From assembly GCF_003058225.1 (NCBI RefSeq), contig NZ_QBUG01000001.1, positions 1,116,001 through 1,180,000 on the forward strand: 64,000 nt of DNA, read 5' to 3'. The notes beneath the pieces were generated by a model. That model saw only the letters and a program-made list of their open reading frames with translations, had not been told where the DNA came from and ran no database searches. The position numbers were made by a program, and so were the translations under genes. Below, piece after piece: positions 15,818-24,183 of this stretch. Numbering within the stretch: the stretch's first letter is position 1; the number at the start of each line of letters is the position of its first letter. Source of the DNA: Promicromonospora sp. AC04. Lineage in GTDB: Bacteria; Actinomycetota; Actinomycetes; Actinomycetales; Cellulomonadaceae.

Positions 15818-17095
15818 TCAGCCCGAAGCCTGCGTCCCGTTCTTGGTGTCGGATTGCGGGGTCCGCAGTGCCCGGCGTTCGGCCAGATCGTCCTTGAACG
15901 CGGCCCCGAGCTTCTCGGCGATCGTGTGCCGCCGTTCCTCGTCCCCGAGGTGCTGGTAGTGCAGCACGACGGTCGGGTTGCTGTGCCCGGCGATCGCCAT
16001 CAGCTCTGCCAGTGTCGCGCCGGAGCGGGCAGCCCACGTCAGCGCGGTGTGCCGCAGATCGTGGAAGTGCAGTTCGTCTAGCCCGACGGCCTTTCGGACG
16101 ACAGTCCACTTGCGCTGGATGATCTGGCGGTGCATCACTCCCCCGCGCGCCGCCCGGAAGACGATCCCGTCCGCTCCAGGTTCGGAGAACTTCTTCAGGT
16201 GCTCCCGGAGCATGGGGACCACGAAGGGCGGGATCGCGATCTCTCGGTAGGACGCATCCGTCTTCGGCTCACCGATCTCCGTGAACTTGCCGCGCTCCCG
16301 ATGATCGGCCGCCGTGCCACGCACGGTGACCGTCGCACGTGACGGATCGGCAAGGTCCAGGTGCCTGCGCTTGAGCGCACGCAGCTCCCCGTTGCGCAGA
16401 CCCGTGGTCACGGCCAGCGGCACGATGGCCTGGAGGTAGTCCGGCATCAGTTCCGTCATCCGCCACATCTGGTCGGTCGTGACGACGATCGGTTCGTGCA
16501 CGGCTTTGTACCGCAGCGCACCCTTGACCTTCGCCGGCGAGGCATTCAACAGCTCGTGGTCCACGGCGTCGTTCAGGATCGATGAGAGGACCTGGTAGGC
16601 AGAGTAGGCGGCGCCGCGCCCGTCGGGCTTCTCCTGGCCGTGCCACGTCCTGCCGCGTGCTTCCTCGGCCAGCACGACGCGCAGCTTCGTGTACCAGGTG
16701 GCTACGTCCAGGCGGGTGAGGTCCTTCAAGGGGATGTCGCCCAGCACGGGCAGGATCCGCTTCTCCAGCGCGGTCTTGTAGCGGTACAAGGTGCCCGGTC
16801 GCAGGGTCTTGCCCTCGATCGACCGGTACGCCCACTCGCGGAGCGTCACGGACCGCTGCTCAGCCAGGCGCGCCTCCAGCTCGCGCACCTTCGGCGGCTT
16901 CCACTCGCCTCGGTCGATCAGGATGCGCTCGGCGTTGAGCCACGACTCGGCGGCCATCTTGTCGCCGAACGTCTTCGGGTGCCGCTCCAGATCCGGGCCG
17001 GTATAGCGCGCACGCCAGCCGGTCACCTTGCCGGTCGTGGCGCTCCTGCGCTTCTCCAGCTCTCCAAAGACTCGCTTGCCTGGTGTGGCTGCCAT
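15818..17095 (-). CDS. int: Tyrosine integrase
   Basis: A 425-residue site-specific recombinase. The N-terminal arm-binding domain includes GWRARYTGPDLERHPKTF. A SAM-like core-binding domain lies around residues 82-190 and the catalytic domain has Arg234 (TTGLRNGEL), His345/Arg348 (HDLRH), His371 (GHSN) and the nucleophile Tyr380 (VLHYQH). All catalytic residues are present. Its start lies about 245 bases from a YchF-tail repeat at 17341-17369, which is the probable attachment site. An excisionase follows it. It most likely integrated the island that extends leftwards from 17.35 kb. Confidence 0.92.
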   Translation of the reverse strand: MAATPGKRVFGELEKRRSATTGKVTGWRARYTGPDLERHPKTFGDKMAAESWLNAERILIDRGEWKPPKVRELEARLAEQRSVTLREWAYRSIEGKTLRPGTLYRYKTALEKRILPVLGDIPLKDLTRLDVATWYTKLRVVLAEEARGRTWHGQEKPDGRGAAYSAYQVLSSILNDAVDHELLNASPAKVKGALRYKAVHEPIVVTTDQMWRMTELMPDYLQAIVPLAVTTGLRNGELRALKRRHLDLADPSRATVTVRGTAADHRERGKFTEIGEPKTDASYREIAIPPFVVPMLREHLKKFSEPGADGIVFRAARGGVMHRQIIQRKWTVVRKAVGLDELHFHDLRHTALTWAARSGATLAELMAIAGHSNPTVVLHYQHLGDEERRHTIAEKLGAAFKDDLAERRALRTPQSDTKNGTQASG

Positions 17096-17136
17096 GGGTG
17101 GTCCTCTCCACCCGTCAGGTGTCCCACCCGCTCCCT

Positions 17137-17225
17137 GTGGGGGAACGACACACCTGGCACACCCTCAGACGCGAGCACTCACCTGCGGAAACACCCCGGA
17201 TCCCGTGGGGGAACCATGGGGGAAT
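17137..17225. repeat. Three RTGGGGGAA direct repeats upstream of int
   Basis: GTGGGGGAAC at 17137-17146 and 17205-17214 and ATGGGGGAAT at 17216-17225 lie between the integrase start and the att-like sequence. Directly repeated short words in this position are candidates for arm-type integrase or excisionase binding sites, or for the int promoter region. Confidence 0.4.
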
Positions 17226-17340
17226 GGGTGGCCCCTGGAGGCCATTCCTGTCCACCACTGCCCCTAGGGCTCATAAGCGTTACCGCAGGTCAACCGGCAT
17301 CCGGCCTGGTCAGAGGACCAGACCGAAACCGGGGTGATGC

Positions 17341-17369
17341 TCAGACGTTGAACCTGAACTCCACGACAT
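17341..17369 (-). other. att-like copy 1: YchF C-terminal tail
   Basis: On the minus strand this reads NVVEFRFNV followed by TGA. Actinobacterial YchF (OLA1-type GTPase) ends in GDVVEFRFNV, so this is the 3' end of that gene without the rest. The AbiEii gene stops five bases further on. It is one of three copies in the window and probably marks an attachment core. Confidence 0.7.
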
Positions 17370-17373
17370 TCAG

Positions 17374-18252
17374 TCAGGGAGTGACCTCAGCGCCGACTGG
17401 CGGTTGGTCGTTGTCCTCGGCCACCACCCAGCTGGCTGCTGCGATGCGTTGCACGAAGTCGTTAGCCCAAGCGGCGGCCTCTTCGACGGAAGGCAAGACG
17501 TCCAGGCCTTCTGCTGCTTCGACGTAGAGGGTGTCCCAACGGTTACCCGCGACGATTTGCGGCGGCCACGCCTGTTGCCGCCGGTAGTCAAAGAGCCGAA
17601 CGCACGTCGCGCCAACCTGTCCAAGGTCGAGATCCTCACCCTTGTCGAGAAGTTGGAGATCGGCGAGATCGCGAGCACGTTCGCTGCCCTCACTGGAAAC
17701 GGCGTGGAGCTTCTGTGCGACCTGGTGGTCTGCGCGCATCACCGGCACCGGCTTCGGCGCTTCGAGGCCGACCTCAGTAAAGAGCCTGGCCAAGTCGTCG
17801 GCGAGCTGGAACTCGGGCTCGTCCGCGTCGCCGATCTCGTTGTGCCCAAGTTCGAACTTTACGGTGCACCATGGCCTGCCTCGATAGTCGAGCTTCACCT
17901 CGAAGGGCTGCATGACGTACGCAGTCGGTACGGCCGGCGGTCGGGGTGCGGCTTTCTCGACCAGTCGGCCGGTGAATCCGACCCAGCCGTCCGCCAGAGA
18001 CTTCTCGAAGTCACTGCGAAATCTGGCGAGCGTCTGAACTCGTGCGGCATCAAGATCTTTGGTGAACCGCGTCCCGCGCCCGTAACGCAGCGCCATTGCG
18101 CTGCCGCCCTCGACCACTCCCTCGGGGAGCATCTGGCCGACGACGACTAGCGCCATGCTGACCCTGCGACGCTGAGCCAATCCGTCGTCACCTTCGAGGT
18201 TGCGGATGCGCTGCTCCAAGGAGCGCACGCTCGACGGCGTGCCGGTGTACAT
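17374..18252 (-). CDS. abiEii: AbiEii-type toxin, nucleotidyltransferase
   Basis: 292 residues from the ATG at 18252, whose A is the last base of the antitoxin stop (TGATG), so translation is coupled. EGGSAMALRYGRGTRFTKDLD carries the G-G-x-A-L ... T-x-D-L-D motif of the DUF1814 / AbiEii nucleotidyltransferases, which modify tRNA and cause abortive infection when not neutralised. MRADHQVAQKLHAV is the usual lysine-containing helix. The frame is open further upstream but inside the antitoxin gene. The pair is exactly bracketed by two att-like YchF-tail copies. Confidence 0.88.
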   Translation of the reverse strand: MYTGTPSSVRSLEQRIRNLEGDDGLAQRRRVSMALVVVGQMLPEGVVEGGSAMALRYGRGTRFTKDLDAARVQTLARFRSDFEKSLADGWVGFTGRLVEKAAPRPPAVPTAYVMQPFEVKLDYRGRPWCTVKFELGHNEIGDADEPEFQLADDLARLFTEVGLEAPKPVPVMRADHQVAQKLHAVSSEGSERARDLADLQLLDKGEDLDLGQVGATCVRLFDYRRQQAWPPQIVAGNRWDTLYVEAAEGLDVLPSVEEAAAWANDFVQRIAAASWVVAEDNDQPPVGAEVTP

Positions 18253-18794
18253 CACGACCGAATTCCTTTCCTCAGCCTCTGCCACTCGGCGGTCGTAAGT
18301 AGCCCTTCCGCTCGCGCCTGCCTGGTGGCATCCAGTAGACGCTCGGTTTCGATGCGTCCACGACACTCAAGGAGGGCATCCGCAACGGATTGAGACTCAA
18401 GACCCTCGTAGAACGTCGTACGCACATCGCCTCTCACCTGCGTCAGTTCGATGAATGCCGGCAGCTTCGGGCGCGCGCGCCGACGAATGGCCACCTTGAT
18501 CTGTCGAGGGTTCACGTCGGCGAGCCCGAACAAGGCCAGCACCGACTCGCCGTGCAGGTACGCACCCTCGCCAGCCCGTAGGAGCGCCTCGGCGAACTGG
18601 TCATACCGGGTAGGAGGAACGTCGGGCACGCGGTACAGCCCGTACGCGACATTCTCTAATCCGCCTCGGGCAGCCAGCTTAGGGAGCTCAACGGCAGGAA
18701 CGCCTGCCTCAACCGCATCCCGCGTGGACACATACCCGTAGTGATCGAGCGCTATCTCGCGAACGATGTCGCGGTACTTGACTTCGACAGCCAT
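18252..18794 (-). CDS. abiEi: AbiEi-type antitoxin and autorepressor
   Basis: A 180-residue protein. The N-terminal winged HTH (VREIALDHYGYVSTRDAVEAG, then ELPKLAARGGLENVAYGLYRV) matches AbiEi antitoxins. The C-terminal domain (YLHGESVLALFGLADVNP) is the antitoxin part. In studied systems AbiEi represses its own operon by binding inverted repeats at the promoter and counteracts AbiEii without forming a stable complex. A matching inverted repeat abuts the start codon here. Confidence 0.88.
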   Translation of the reverse strand: MAVEVKYRDIVREIALDHYGYVSTRDAVEAGVPAVELPKLAARGGLENVAYGLYRVPDVPPTRYDQFAEALLRAGEGAYLHGESVLALFGLADVNPRQIKVAIRRRARPKLPAFIELTQVRGDVRTTFYEGLESQSVADALLECRGRIETERLLDATRQARAEGLLTTAEWQRLRKGIRS

Positions 18795-18828
18795 GTCACA
18801 ACTATACCGAATACGGTAGTGTTGTGAC
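18795..18828. promoter_or_regulatory. Probable AbiEi operator
   Basis: GTCACAACTATACC (18795-18808) and GGTAGTGTTGTGAC (18815-18828) form an inverted repeat with 12 of 14 positions complementary. It is immediately next to the abiEi ATG and contains AT-rich promoter-like bases. It is well placed for negative autoregulation. Confidence 0.7.
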
Positions 18829-18844
18829 AGGCGATCCGAACTCA

Positions 18845-18860
18845 GCTAGACGTTGAAGCG
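18845..18860 (-). other. att-like copy 2: end of YchF tail
   Basis: GCTAGACGTTGAAGCG reads RFNV-stop on the minus strand and is identical over 16 bases to copy 3 at 20080. Similarity stops immediately beyond, as expected where a recombination core meets element DNA. From 18861 to 19139 I see no gene. Confidence 0.6.
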
Positions 18861-19139
18861 TGTCATGTGGGCCTGACCTGGTGGTTCTCCGTTCGGCGGG
18901 GCGCCTTGGGGGGAATCGGGCCGGCGTGCTGCTCCCCGCTGGTGGGGAACGTCTTGGAAACGGACTCCATTTGCCGCGCCCAGACGTGGGCATGCAGGAA
19001 GGAGTCCGTGCTGCCGAGCATCTCCACGCCCCCGGCGATAACGGCGGATCACATGATCCTGGCCAAGGTCATCGCCAGCACCGCGGCACCGATTCCCCTG
19101 CACGCCAAGCGCGGCAGCTCGGCCTGATCCGCAGGGTCG

Positions 19140-20012
19140 CTACTTGGAAGGGTTCACTGAGCGGGTAACCCGCAGCCAAAACCTCTTCATACGACCTGAA
19201 GTTCGCAGCGGATCGACTTCAGGACTCTGGACAACGATCGGACTGCCGATGACAATGCGAGAAACCACTGGTGGAGGCCCCTCACTCCACTCCGCCAAAG
19301 GAGAGATCTGGCGGCCCTCAGGTGGTACAAACTCGTCGTAATGGACTCGGAACAGGGATTCGATATTTGTTCTGCGCCACTCCCGCTCTGACCCGATCAT
19401 CCAGACACACACTTCCGCGACTCGCGCAGGACTGTAGGAAGGACTCGGGAAATCTTCCAACGCGAGTCCTCTATTCTGCGACCAAAGGTACTCAAAGATC
19501 ATGTCCGTACCAGACCCGGATCGATCCTCAGGCAGCCCGTCCAGGTCCAGCCCTTGCAAATTTCCGTCGGCGGTCCCGTGAAGAACCAGGAGCGTGAAAG
19601 TCCCGTCCTGATTAGGCGACTGAGAGACCCACAGTGCAATTTTTGGAGCGACCACTTGCGTCGATACCCGATAGTCGTCGTGCCCTCGAATAGCGTGCGC
19701 TGATACACCCGACCAGCTACACCAATTCCCTTCGCATGATTCGAGCGAGCTATCGAATACGTGCGCAGTGCTACTGATCTCGCGTATTTTTTTCTTCGCC
19801 AGATCCCGTAGCTGAAGCTTGTTGACGCCACCTTGCAAGGGGAGATCCTTGACCTTCTCAAACCCCACACCAGAAGAATAACCTGGGATCGAGGTACCGA
19901 AGTTCGCGGAAACCTTGAAACTGATCTTTTTGAAATCTCTAATGTTCGACAGCTGATATATCTTCCAGTATCCTAGATATATCAGCCGCTTAAGATCCAA
20001 ATCCATACCCAT
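19140..20012 (-). CDS. Hypothetical protein between att-like repeats
   Basis: A 290-residue protein without a recognised domain. The N-terminal region (LKRLIYLGYWKIYQLSNIRDF) is basic and AT-rich in codon use, unlike the neighbours. The middle (ISSTAHVFDSSLESCEGNWCSW) and the segment KIALWVSQSPNQDGTFTLLVLHGTADG look like a beta-rich fold; SSTAHVFD resembles the start of proteins with a SAVMAR-like or perforin-type repeat, but not convincingly. It lies alone between att-like copies 2 and 3. Its base composition and position suggest recent transfer, perhaps as island cargo. Confidence 0.6.
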   Translation of the reverse strand: MGMDLDLKRLIYLGYWKIYQLSNIRDFKKISFKVSANFGTSIPGYSSGVGFEKVKDLPLQGGVNKLQLRDLAKKKIREISSTAHVFDSSLESCEGNWCSWSGVSAHAIRGHDDYRVSTQVVAPKIALWVSQSPNQDGTFTLLVLHGTADGNLQGLDLDGLPEDRSGSGTDMIFEYLWSQNRGLALEDFPSPSYSPARVAEVCVWMIGSEREWRRTNIESLFRVHYDEFVPPEGRQISPLAEWSEGPPPVVSRIVIGSPIVVQSPEVDPLRTSGRMKRFWLRVTRSVNPSK

Positions 20013-20079
20013 CCCCCTGAACTTGGCGCTTCCTAGGCTTCAGATGGAGGCATCCTTAGTTTCAGTCGGTGTCCAGACG

Positions 20080-20104
20080 GCTAGACGTTGAAGCGGAACT
20101 CCAC
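20080..20104 (-). other. att-like copy 3: YchF C-terminal tail
   Basis: On the minus strand this reads VEFRFNV followed by TAG. It matches copy 1 in AGACGTTGAA and GAACTCCAC and copy 2 over 16 bases. The rest of ychF is not present to the right, so the intact gene should be outside the window or elsewhere. Confidence 0.65.
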
Positions 20105-20198
20105 CGAGTTTCGACGGTTACAAACCTATAACGCCGCGGCCACACTGAGTGAGGCACTCGCTGCGAATGATGGTCGAGCCAGCCGAGGCCCGGGAGCC

Positions 20199-20414
20199 TC
20201 ACCATGCAGAGCCGGGCCCCTCCAGGGCCGTGGGAAGCAAGCCAGCCATCAACTCATCAACTAACCAGAGCACGCCCTCAGCCGACCACCGAACACGCCT
20301 CCCAGGCCAGGCAATCGACTCCAGACCGGCTAGCACGGCCGACGCCACAGCGGCGACCTCTAGCATTGTGCTAATCGCAACTGCACCGCTCTTGCCTGTT
20401 GGAATCGCAGCCAC
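20199..20414 (-). CDS. Possible small hypothetical protein
   Basis: A 71-residue frame starting MAAIPTGKSGAVAISTML with an alanine-rich hydrophobic stretch (LEVAAVASAVLAGLESIAW) and a second amphipathic part (LWLVDELMAGLLPTALEG). Codon bias is intermediate and no family is recognised. It is the only plausible coding sequence in 20105-20584 and may not be real. Confidence 0.28.
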   Translation of the reverse strand: MAAIPTGKSGAVAISTMLEVAAVASAVLAGLESIAWPGRRVRWSAEGVLWLVDELMAGLLPTALEGPGSAW

Positions 20415-20584
20415 TCCCGGCTATCGTGGAGGACAAGGTTGCATCCGGGATGCCACCGATCCAGGCAGACGCCAGACCGCTTTTGCCCACCGTGGCCTGC
20501 GGGACGAGGGACGGACTCGAACGGGGCTCGCCGCGGAAAACGCGGGAAGAACGAGACAGCTCATCGACACCTGTGAGGTCGACG

Positions 20585-20890
20585 ATGTCGGTTGTTTCAT
20601 CGCTCGAGCGGCCGTACGGCGTTCATGAACCGCAGGACGCAAACTACGGCCACCCGAACGCGATGCGTGAGCGCGTCGCCGGTGGCGAGATTCCCGCCGT
20701 TCGTGTCGAGGATGAGCTGAAGATTCGTGAATCGGATTTGCCTCTATTGGCGGAGCCAGCCCACCCACCAAGGACGGGCGCGATGGCCAGACGGGACCTC
20801 CAGGCCCTGGCCGCCAGGATGGTCGCAGACTGGCCGCGCGTCCCCGAGGCGGGCAAGATCGAGATCGGACGGCTTCTCAGCGTTACCTGA
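20585..20890 (+). CDS. Excisionase-like HTH protein
   Basis: 101 residues from the ATG at 20585, with GTGAGGTC just upstream. AMRERVAGGEIPAVRVEDEL followed by KIRESDLPLL matches the MerR/excisionase pattern (helix, then A/V-RV, then a wing, then the final DL helix). The C-terminal extension (RRDLQALAARMVADWPRVPE) is not part of the core excisionase fold. It may act with the tyrosine recombinase at 26119, 5 kb away, or be an orphan regulator of this island. Confidence 0.6.
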   Translation: MSVVSSLERPYGVHEPQDANYGHPNAMRERVAGGEIPAVRVEDELKIRESDLPLLAEPAHPPRTGAMARRDLQALAARMVADWPRVPEAGKIEIGRLLSVT

Positions 20891-20959
20891 CACACGAGAC
20901 GGTTCGGTATTGAAGCTCGCCGTCCGACGTTGTGGACGCGCCTGTCCCCGACACTCCGC

Positions 20960-21121
20960 CTACCGGTCCACGGCCCCTTCTTGCTCCATACCAACCGGGA
21001 CCGGCCCGCTGTAGCCCGCATAGGAGTCGTCGCGGTCGATGTGCTGCGAAACCACATCATCGTAGGCCTCGGCCACGCCGGTGCCGCTGGTGTCGAGGAT
21101 GCTCTCCCAGTCGAATCCCAT
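20960..21121 (-). CDS. Small acidic hypothetical protein
   Basis: 53 residues from the ATG at 21121 (MGFDWESILDTSGTGVAEAY). It follows the preceding gene's stop by ten bases on the same strand, so it is probably co-transcribed. It is acidic, with VVSQHIDRDDSYAGYSGPVP and no cysteine or membrane segment. No family is recognised. Confidence 0.45.
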   Translation of the reverse strand: MGFDWESILDTSGTGVAEAYDDVVSQHIDRDDSYAGYSGPVPVGMEQEGAVDR

Positions 21122-21131
21122 GGGTGCGACT

Positions 21132-21974
21132 CTATCCGTACTCGTTGAGGATCCTGGTGATCCGTGCGTTGAGCTCGTCAGCTCGGGCAAGGATCGCGGC
21201 CTCCTCTTCCGGGGTGACGTAGCGCGTGGGTGAACGCCGCACTGGCGTAGCTGGCACGTAGGCCGGGGGCGAACTTTCGACCATGGTCGTCACGGTCCGA
21301 ACGACGGCCGAGAGCGATGACGGGTGCATCGAGGCGTGGCGGCTGATGTAACCCCACTGATCGATGCATGGCAGAAGACCCGGATGATCGGGCCAGTCGG
21401 CCCAGCCTGGGCTCGGGTCATTGCGCTGATGGCGGTGTGTCGACCCGGCAGGTTCGTCGCGCTGATGGGCCAGAGCGCGCACGGATCGGTGTGTCCAAGT
21501 GCCGTTCGTGCCGAGGACATCGAGCCAGGACCACACGGCGCATGCCGGACACGCAGGTTCGTCTGGTGTTTGCCGAATCTGCGGCCGAAGGTCTTGCAGC
21601 CCCCGCGGGGTGAGGCCGAGCGCTTCGGTCCGGGTGAGTCCAAGGCCTCCGTGGCCCACCGGGGCGAGCAGTGTGGCGGCGAACAGCAGCCGGCGCAGTC
21701 TCAGTCGCGTCACCCAGTGGGTAGCTGGGTTCTCGATGCGGGCGGAGCCGTGTCGCACGAGGCGCTCGAGAGAGGTGGAGTCGGCGCGTAGTTCCGCCGG
21801 CCATGCGGACGCCACATGCTCCTCAGTCTCCCTGGGCCGCAACGTGCCCAGCAGCGCGTGCGACGGGCTGGCCTGGCGGGAGAACTGGTCCAGTGTCGCC
21901 TGGTCGCGGCGGCCGACCGGCGTCCCGGTGACGGCGCACCAGTCGAGCCAGAGATCGGGCAGCGTGCTGGTCAT
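21132..21974 (-). CDS. Hypothetical island protein
   Basis: A 280-residue protein starting MTSTLPDLWLDWCAVTGTPV. It has a CPAC pair (DEPACPACAVWSWLDVLGTN) and a long charged C-terminal helix (TPEEEAAILARADELNARIT). Arg/Thr-rich segments in the middle (VTRLRLRRLLFAATL) suggest a helical fold. Proteins of this kind occur with integrative elements of actinobacteria but I know no function. It is divergent from the OLD-family gene at 22162; the promoters of both must lie in 21975-22161. Confidence 0.6.
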   Translation of the reverse strand: MTSTLPDLWLDWCAVTGTPVGRRDQATLDQFSRQASPSHALLGTLRPRETEEHVASAWPAELRADSTSLERLVRHGSARIENPATHWVTRLRLRRLLFAATLLAPVGHGGLGLTRTEALGLTPRGLQDLRPQIRQTPDEPACPACAVWSWLDVLGTNGTWTHRSVRALAHQRDEPAGSTHRHQRNDPSPGWADWPDHPGLLPCIDQWGYISRHASMHPSSLSAVVRTVTTMVESSPPAYVPATPVRRSPTRYVTPEEEAAILARADELNARITRILNEYG

Positions 21975-22161
21975 CTCCCCAGCCTGTCACGCGACGGGCA
22001 CGCATCTTCATGCCGTGATAAGAGCCCTTACCAGGAACCCAGCCCGCGTGTGCGCCCCCCATGAGGTGAAGTCCCCAGGCTTACGACGGGACCTACCCGG
22101 CAGTGTCGGTGGCTCCCAGTACGCTCGCCTCGCAGTGCCCACCATTCGGGGAGGATGCTCG

Positions 22162-24096
22162 ATGAAGCTGACGTCGTTCCGGGTTCGCCGGTACAGGAAC
22201 GTGCTCGACTCGACTGATGTGAAGGTCGAGGACGACGTGACGACCCTCGTCGGGATGAACGAGTCGGGTAAGTCGGCGATGCTCGACGCGCTCTACCGGC
22301 TGAACCCGGTGTACGGCGACACGTTCGTCGAGCGTGACGACTACCCGCGGTGGCGCTGGAAGCGCGACGGCAGGAATGAAGATCTCTCAGAGGTATCGCC
22401 GATCGAGGCGACCTTCGAACTGGACAAGCACGACCTGGCAGCGCTGAGCAATGCGCTGGGCGAGGGCGTCGCTGCACCGAAGACCGTGACAGCTGGCCGG
22501 CAGTACGACGATGAGCTCTGGATCGATGTCCCGGTCGACGTTGATCGCTTCATGCGGAACGTCCTCCAAGACCACCCCGAGGCGGACGGGCTGTTGAAGA
22601 CGCATGGCACTGTCGCCGCGCTCAGGGAAGCCCTTACCCCCGTGCCTACGCCCGCTGTGAGCGACGACGTTGAACTGAGTGACTCCGCGGACGACGAAGA
22701 CTCCGAAGTCGAGAGGGCCGCGGCAGATGCCGCCGCGCTGGAGAGAATCAAGACCCTCGTCGACGCCAAGAACGACCTCGGAGCGATTGCGCGCACGATC
22801 ATCCGCACGCGGCTGCCACAGTTCTTTCGCTTCGCTGCCTATCAGAACCTTGAGGGCCGGGTCGACGTCGCGGCGCTACGCACCCAGGAGGACGAGGAAC
22901 CCGGCGCGTCGTCCAAGCAGACTGCCCGTGCGCTCTTGCGCCTGGCTGAGACCGATGTCGATTCGGTGACCGACGCTGAGTTCGAGTCACGCACCGCCGA
23001 GCTCGAAGCCGTCTCCAGCGACCTCTCTCGCGAGATGGCTAAGTACTGGAGCACCAACCCTGAACTCAGGATCAAGGTCGAGATCGAAGCGGAGACCGTG
23101 ACGCTGCCGCAGGGTGAGACGACCGTGGCGCGCTACCTCAACTTCCGCGTAGAAGATCGCAAGCATGACTTCACCAACAACTTCTCACTGCGCTCATCGG
23201 GCTATCAGTGGTTCTTCTCGTTCCTCGCCGCGTTCAGCGAGTTTGAGGAACGAGATGACGACGTTGTGATCCTGCTCGACGAGCCTGCGCTCACTCTCCA
23301 TGCGAAGGCTCAGCGGGATTTCCTGCGCTTCATCAACGACCGCCTCGCCCCATCGGGCCAGGTCATCTACACGACGCACTCCCCCTTCATGGTCGAGCAG
23401 ATCGAGCGTGTGCGCGTCGTGGAGGACCGCGGCGAGGAGGTTGGTTCGATCACCTCGTCTGACGCGCTGGAGGTCGGGGAGGACAGCGCGTTCCCCCTAC
23501 AGGCTGCGCTCGGCTACGACCTGTCGCAGAACCTGTTCATCGGGGAACGGAACCTGCTGGTCGAGGGCCCCTCGGATCTCGCCTACCTCGACGTGATCAG
23601 TCGCTACCTCCACGACCAAGGGCGCGACGGACTCGACGATCGCTGGCGCGTCCTCCCCGCGGGAGGAGCCTCGAACGTTCCAGCGTTCGTCTCTCTTCTA
23701 GGGCGCAAGGTCTCCGTCACCGTTTTGCTCGACTCGGGCACCGAGGGCGGCGGGAAGGTCGAGGCCGCGATCAAGGCAAACAAGATCGACGGCGGACGGG
23801 TCATCTTCGTCGGTGCGGTCCTCGACCAGAAGCACAGCGACATCGAGGATCTGTTCACCGCGGGCGACTACCTCGTGCTGTACAACGCCGCGTTCAACAA
23901 GAAGCACAAGGTCAGCGACTTGCCAGATCATCCTGACCGCCTACTCCTGCGGCTGGAGGCGCTCGACGGCAAGTTCGACCACTGGCGCCCCGCCGAGGTG
24001 TTACTTCGGGACCCGACGAAGGTCGAGAAACTCTCACAGACGACGCTGAACAACTTCGAAGCGCTGGCACGCAAGATCAACGCCACCCATACGTAA
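22162..24096 (+). CDS. OLD-family ATPase-TOPRIM nuclease
   Basis: 644 residues from the ATG at 22162, with GGGGAGG upstream. It has an SMC/ABC-type ATPase with Walker A GMNESGKS at residues 31-38, a signature-like SSGYQ near 344, Walker B with D-loop (VVILLDEPALTLH) near 368 and the switch TTHS. It is followed by a TOPRIM domain with LLVEGPSDLAYL near 465 and VTVLLDSG near 520. OLD proteins are ATP-dependent DNA nucleases; GajA of Gabija is a relative, but no GajB helicase gene adjoins it. A lone anti-phage or element-stability function is plausible. Confidence 0.88.
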   Translation: MKLTSFRVRRYRNVLDSTDVKVEDDVTTLVGMNESGKSAMLDALYRLNPVYGDTFVERDDYPRWRWKRDGRNEDLSEVSPIEATFELDKHDLAALSNALGEGVAAPKTVTAGRQYDDELWIDVPVDVDRFMRNVLQDHPEADGLLKTHGTVAALREALTPVPTPAVSDDVELSDSADDEDSEVERAAADAAALERIKTLVDAKNDLGAIARTIIRTRLPQFFRFAAYQNLEGRVDVAALRTQEDEEPGASSKQTARALLRLAETDVDSVTDAEFESRTAELEAVSSDLSREMAKYWSTNPELRIKVEIEAETVTLPQGETTVARYLNFRVEDRKHDFTNNFSLRSSGYQWFFSFLAAFSEFEERDDDVVILLDEPALTLHAKAQRDFLRFINDRLAPSGQVIYTTHSPFMVEQIERVRVVEDRGEEVGSITSSDALEVGEDSAFPLQAALGYDLSQNLFIGERNLLVEGPSDLAYLDVISRYLHDQGRDGLDDRWRVLPAGGASNVPAFVSLLGRKVSVTVLLDSGTEGGGKVEAAIKANKIDGGRVIFVGAVLDQKHSDIEDLFTAGDYLVLYNAAFNKKHKVSDLPDHPDRLLLRLEALDGKFDHWRPAEVLLRDPTKVEKLSQTTLNNFEALARKINATHT

Positions 24097-24183
24097 CGGG
24101 CCGATCCGTGCTCGGCCGTGACCCAGGGGCGGCCGCTTTGGCATGCTGGATGGCCGGTCTGGCGCACCGGCTTGCCGCAATCG

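Noticed and set aside
18846-19103. Minus-strand frame ending in the YchF tail as a gene
   Set aside because: The 85-codon frame is low-quality, Arg/Gly/Pro-rich sequence with no similarity to YchF beyond the last five residues; it only reads through the att-like core.
22162-24096. Gabija system
   Set aside because: GajA-like features are present but no UvrD-like GajB is adjacent. The SF1 helicase at 60-63 kb is far away and in a different unit.
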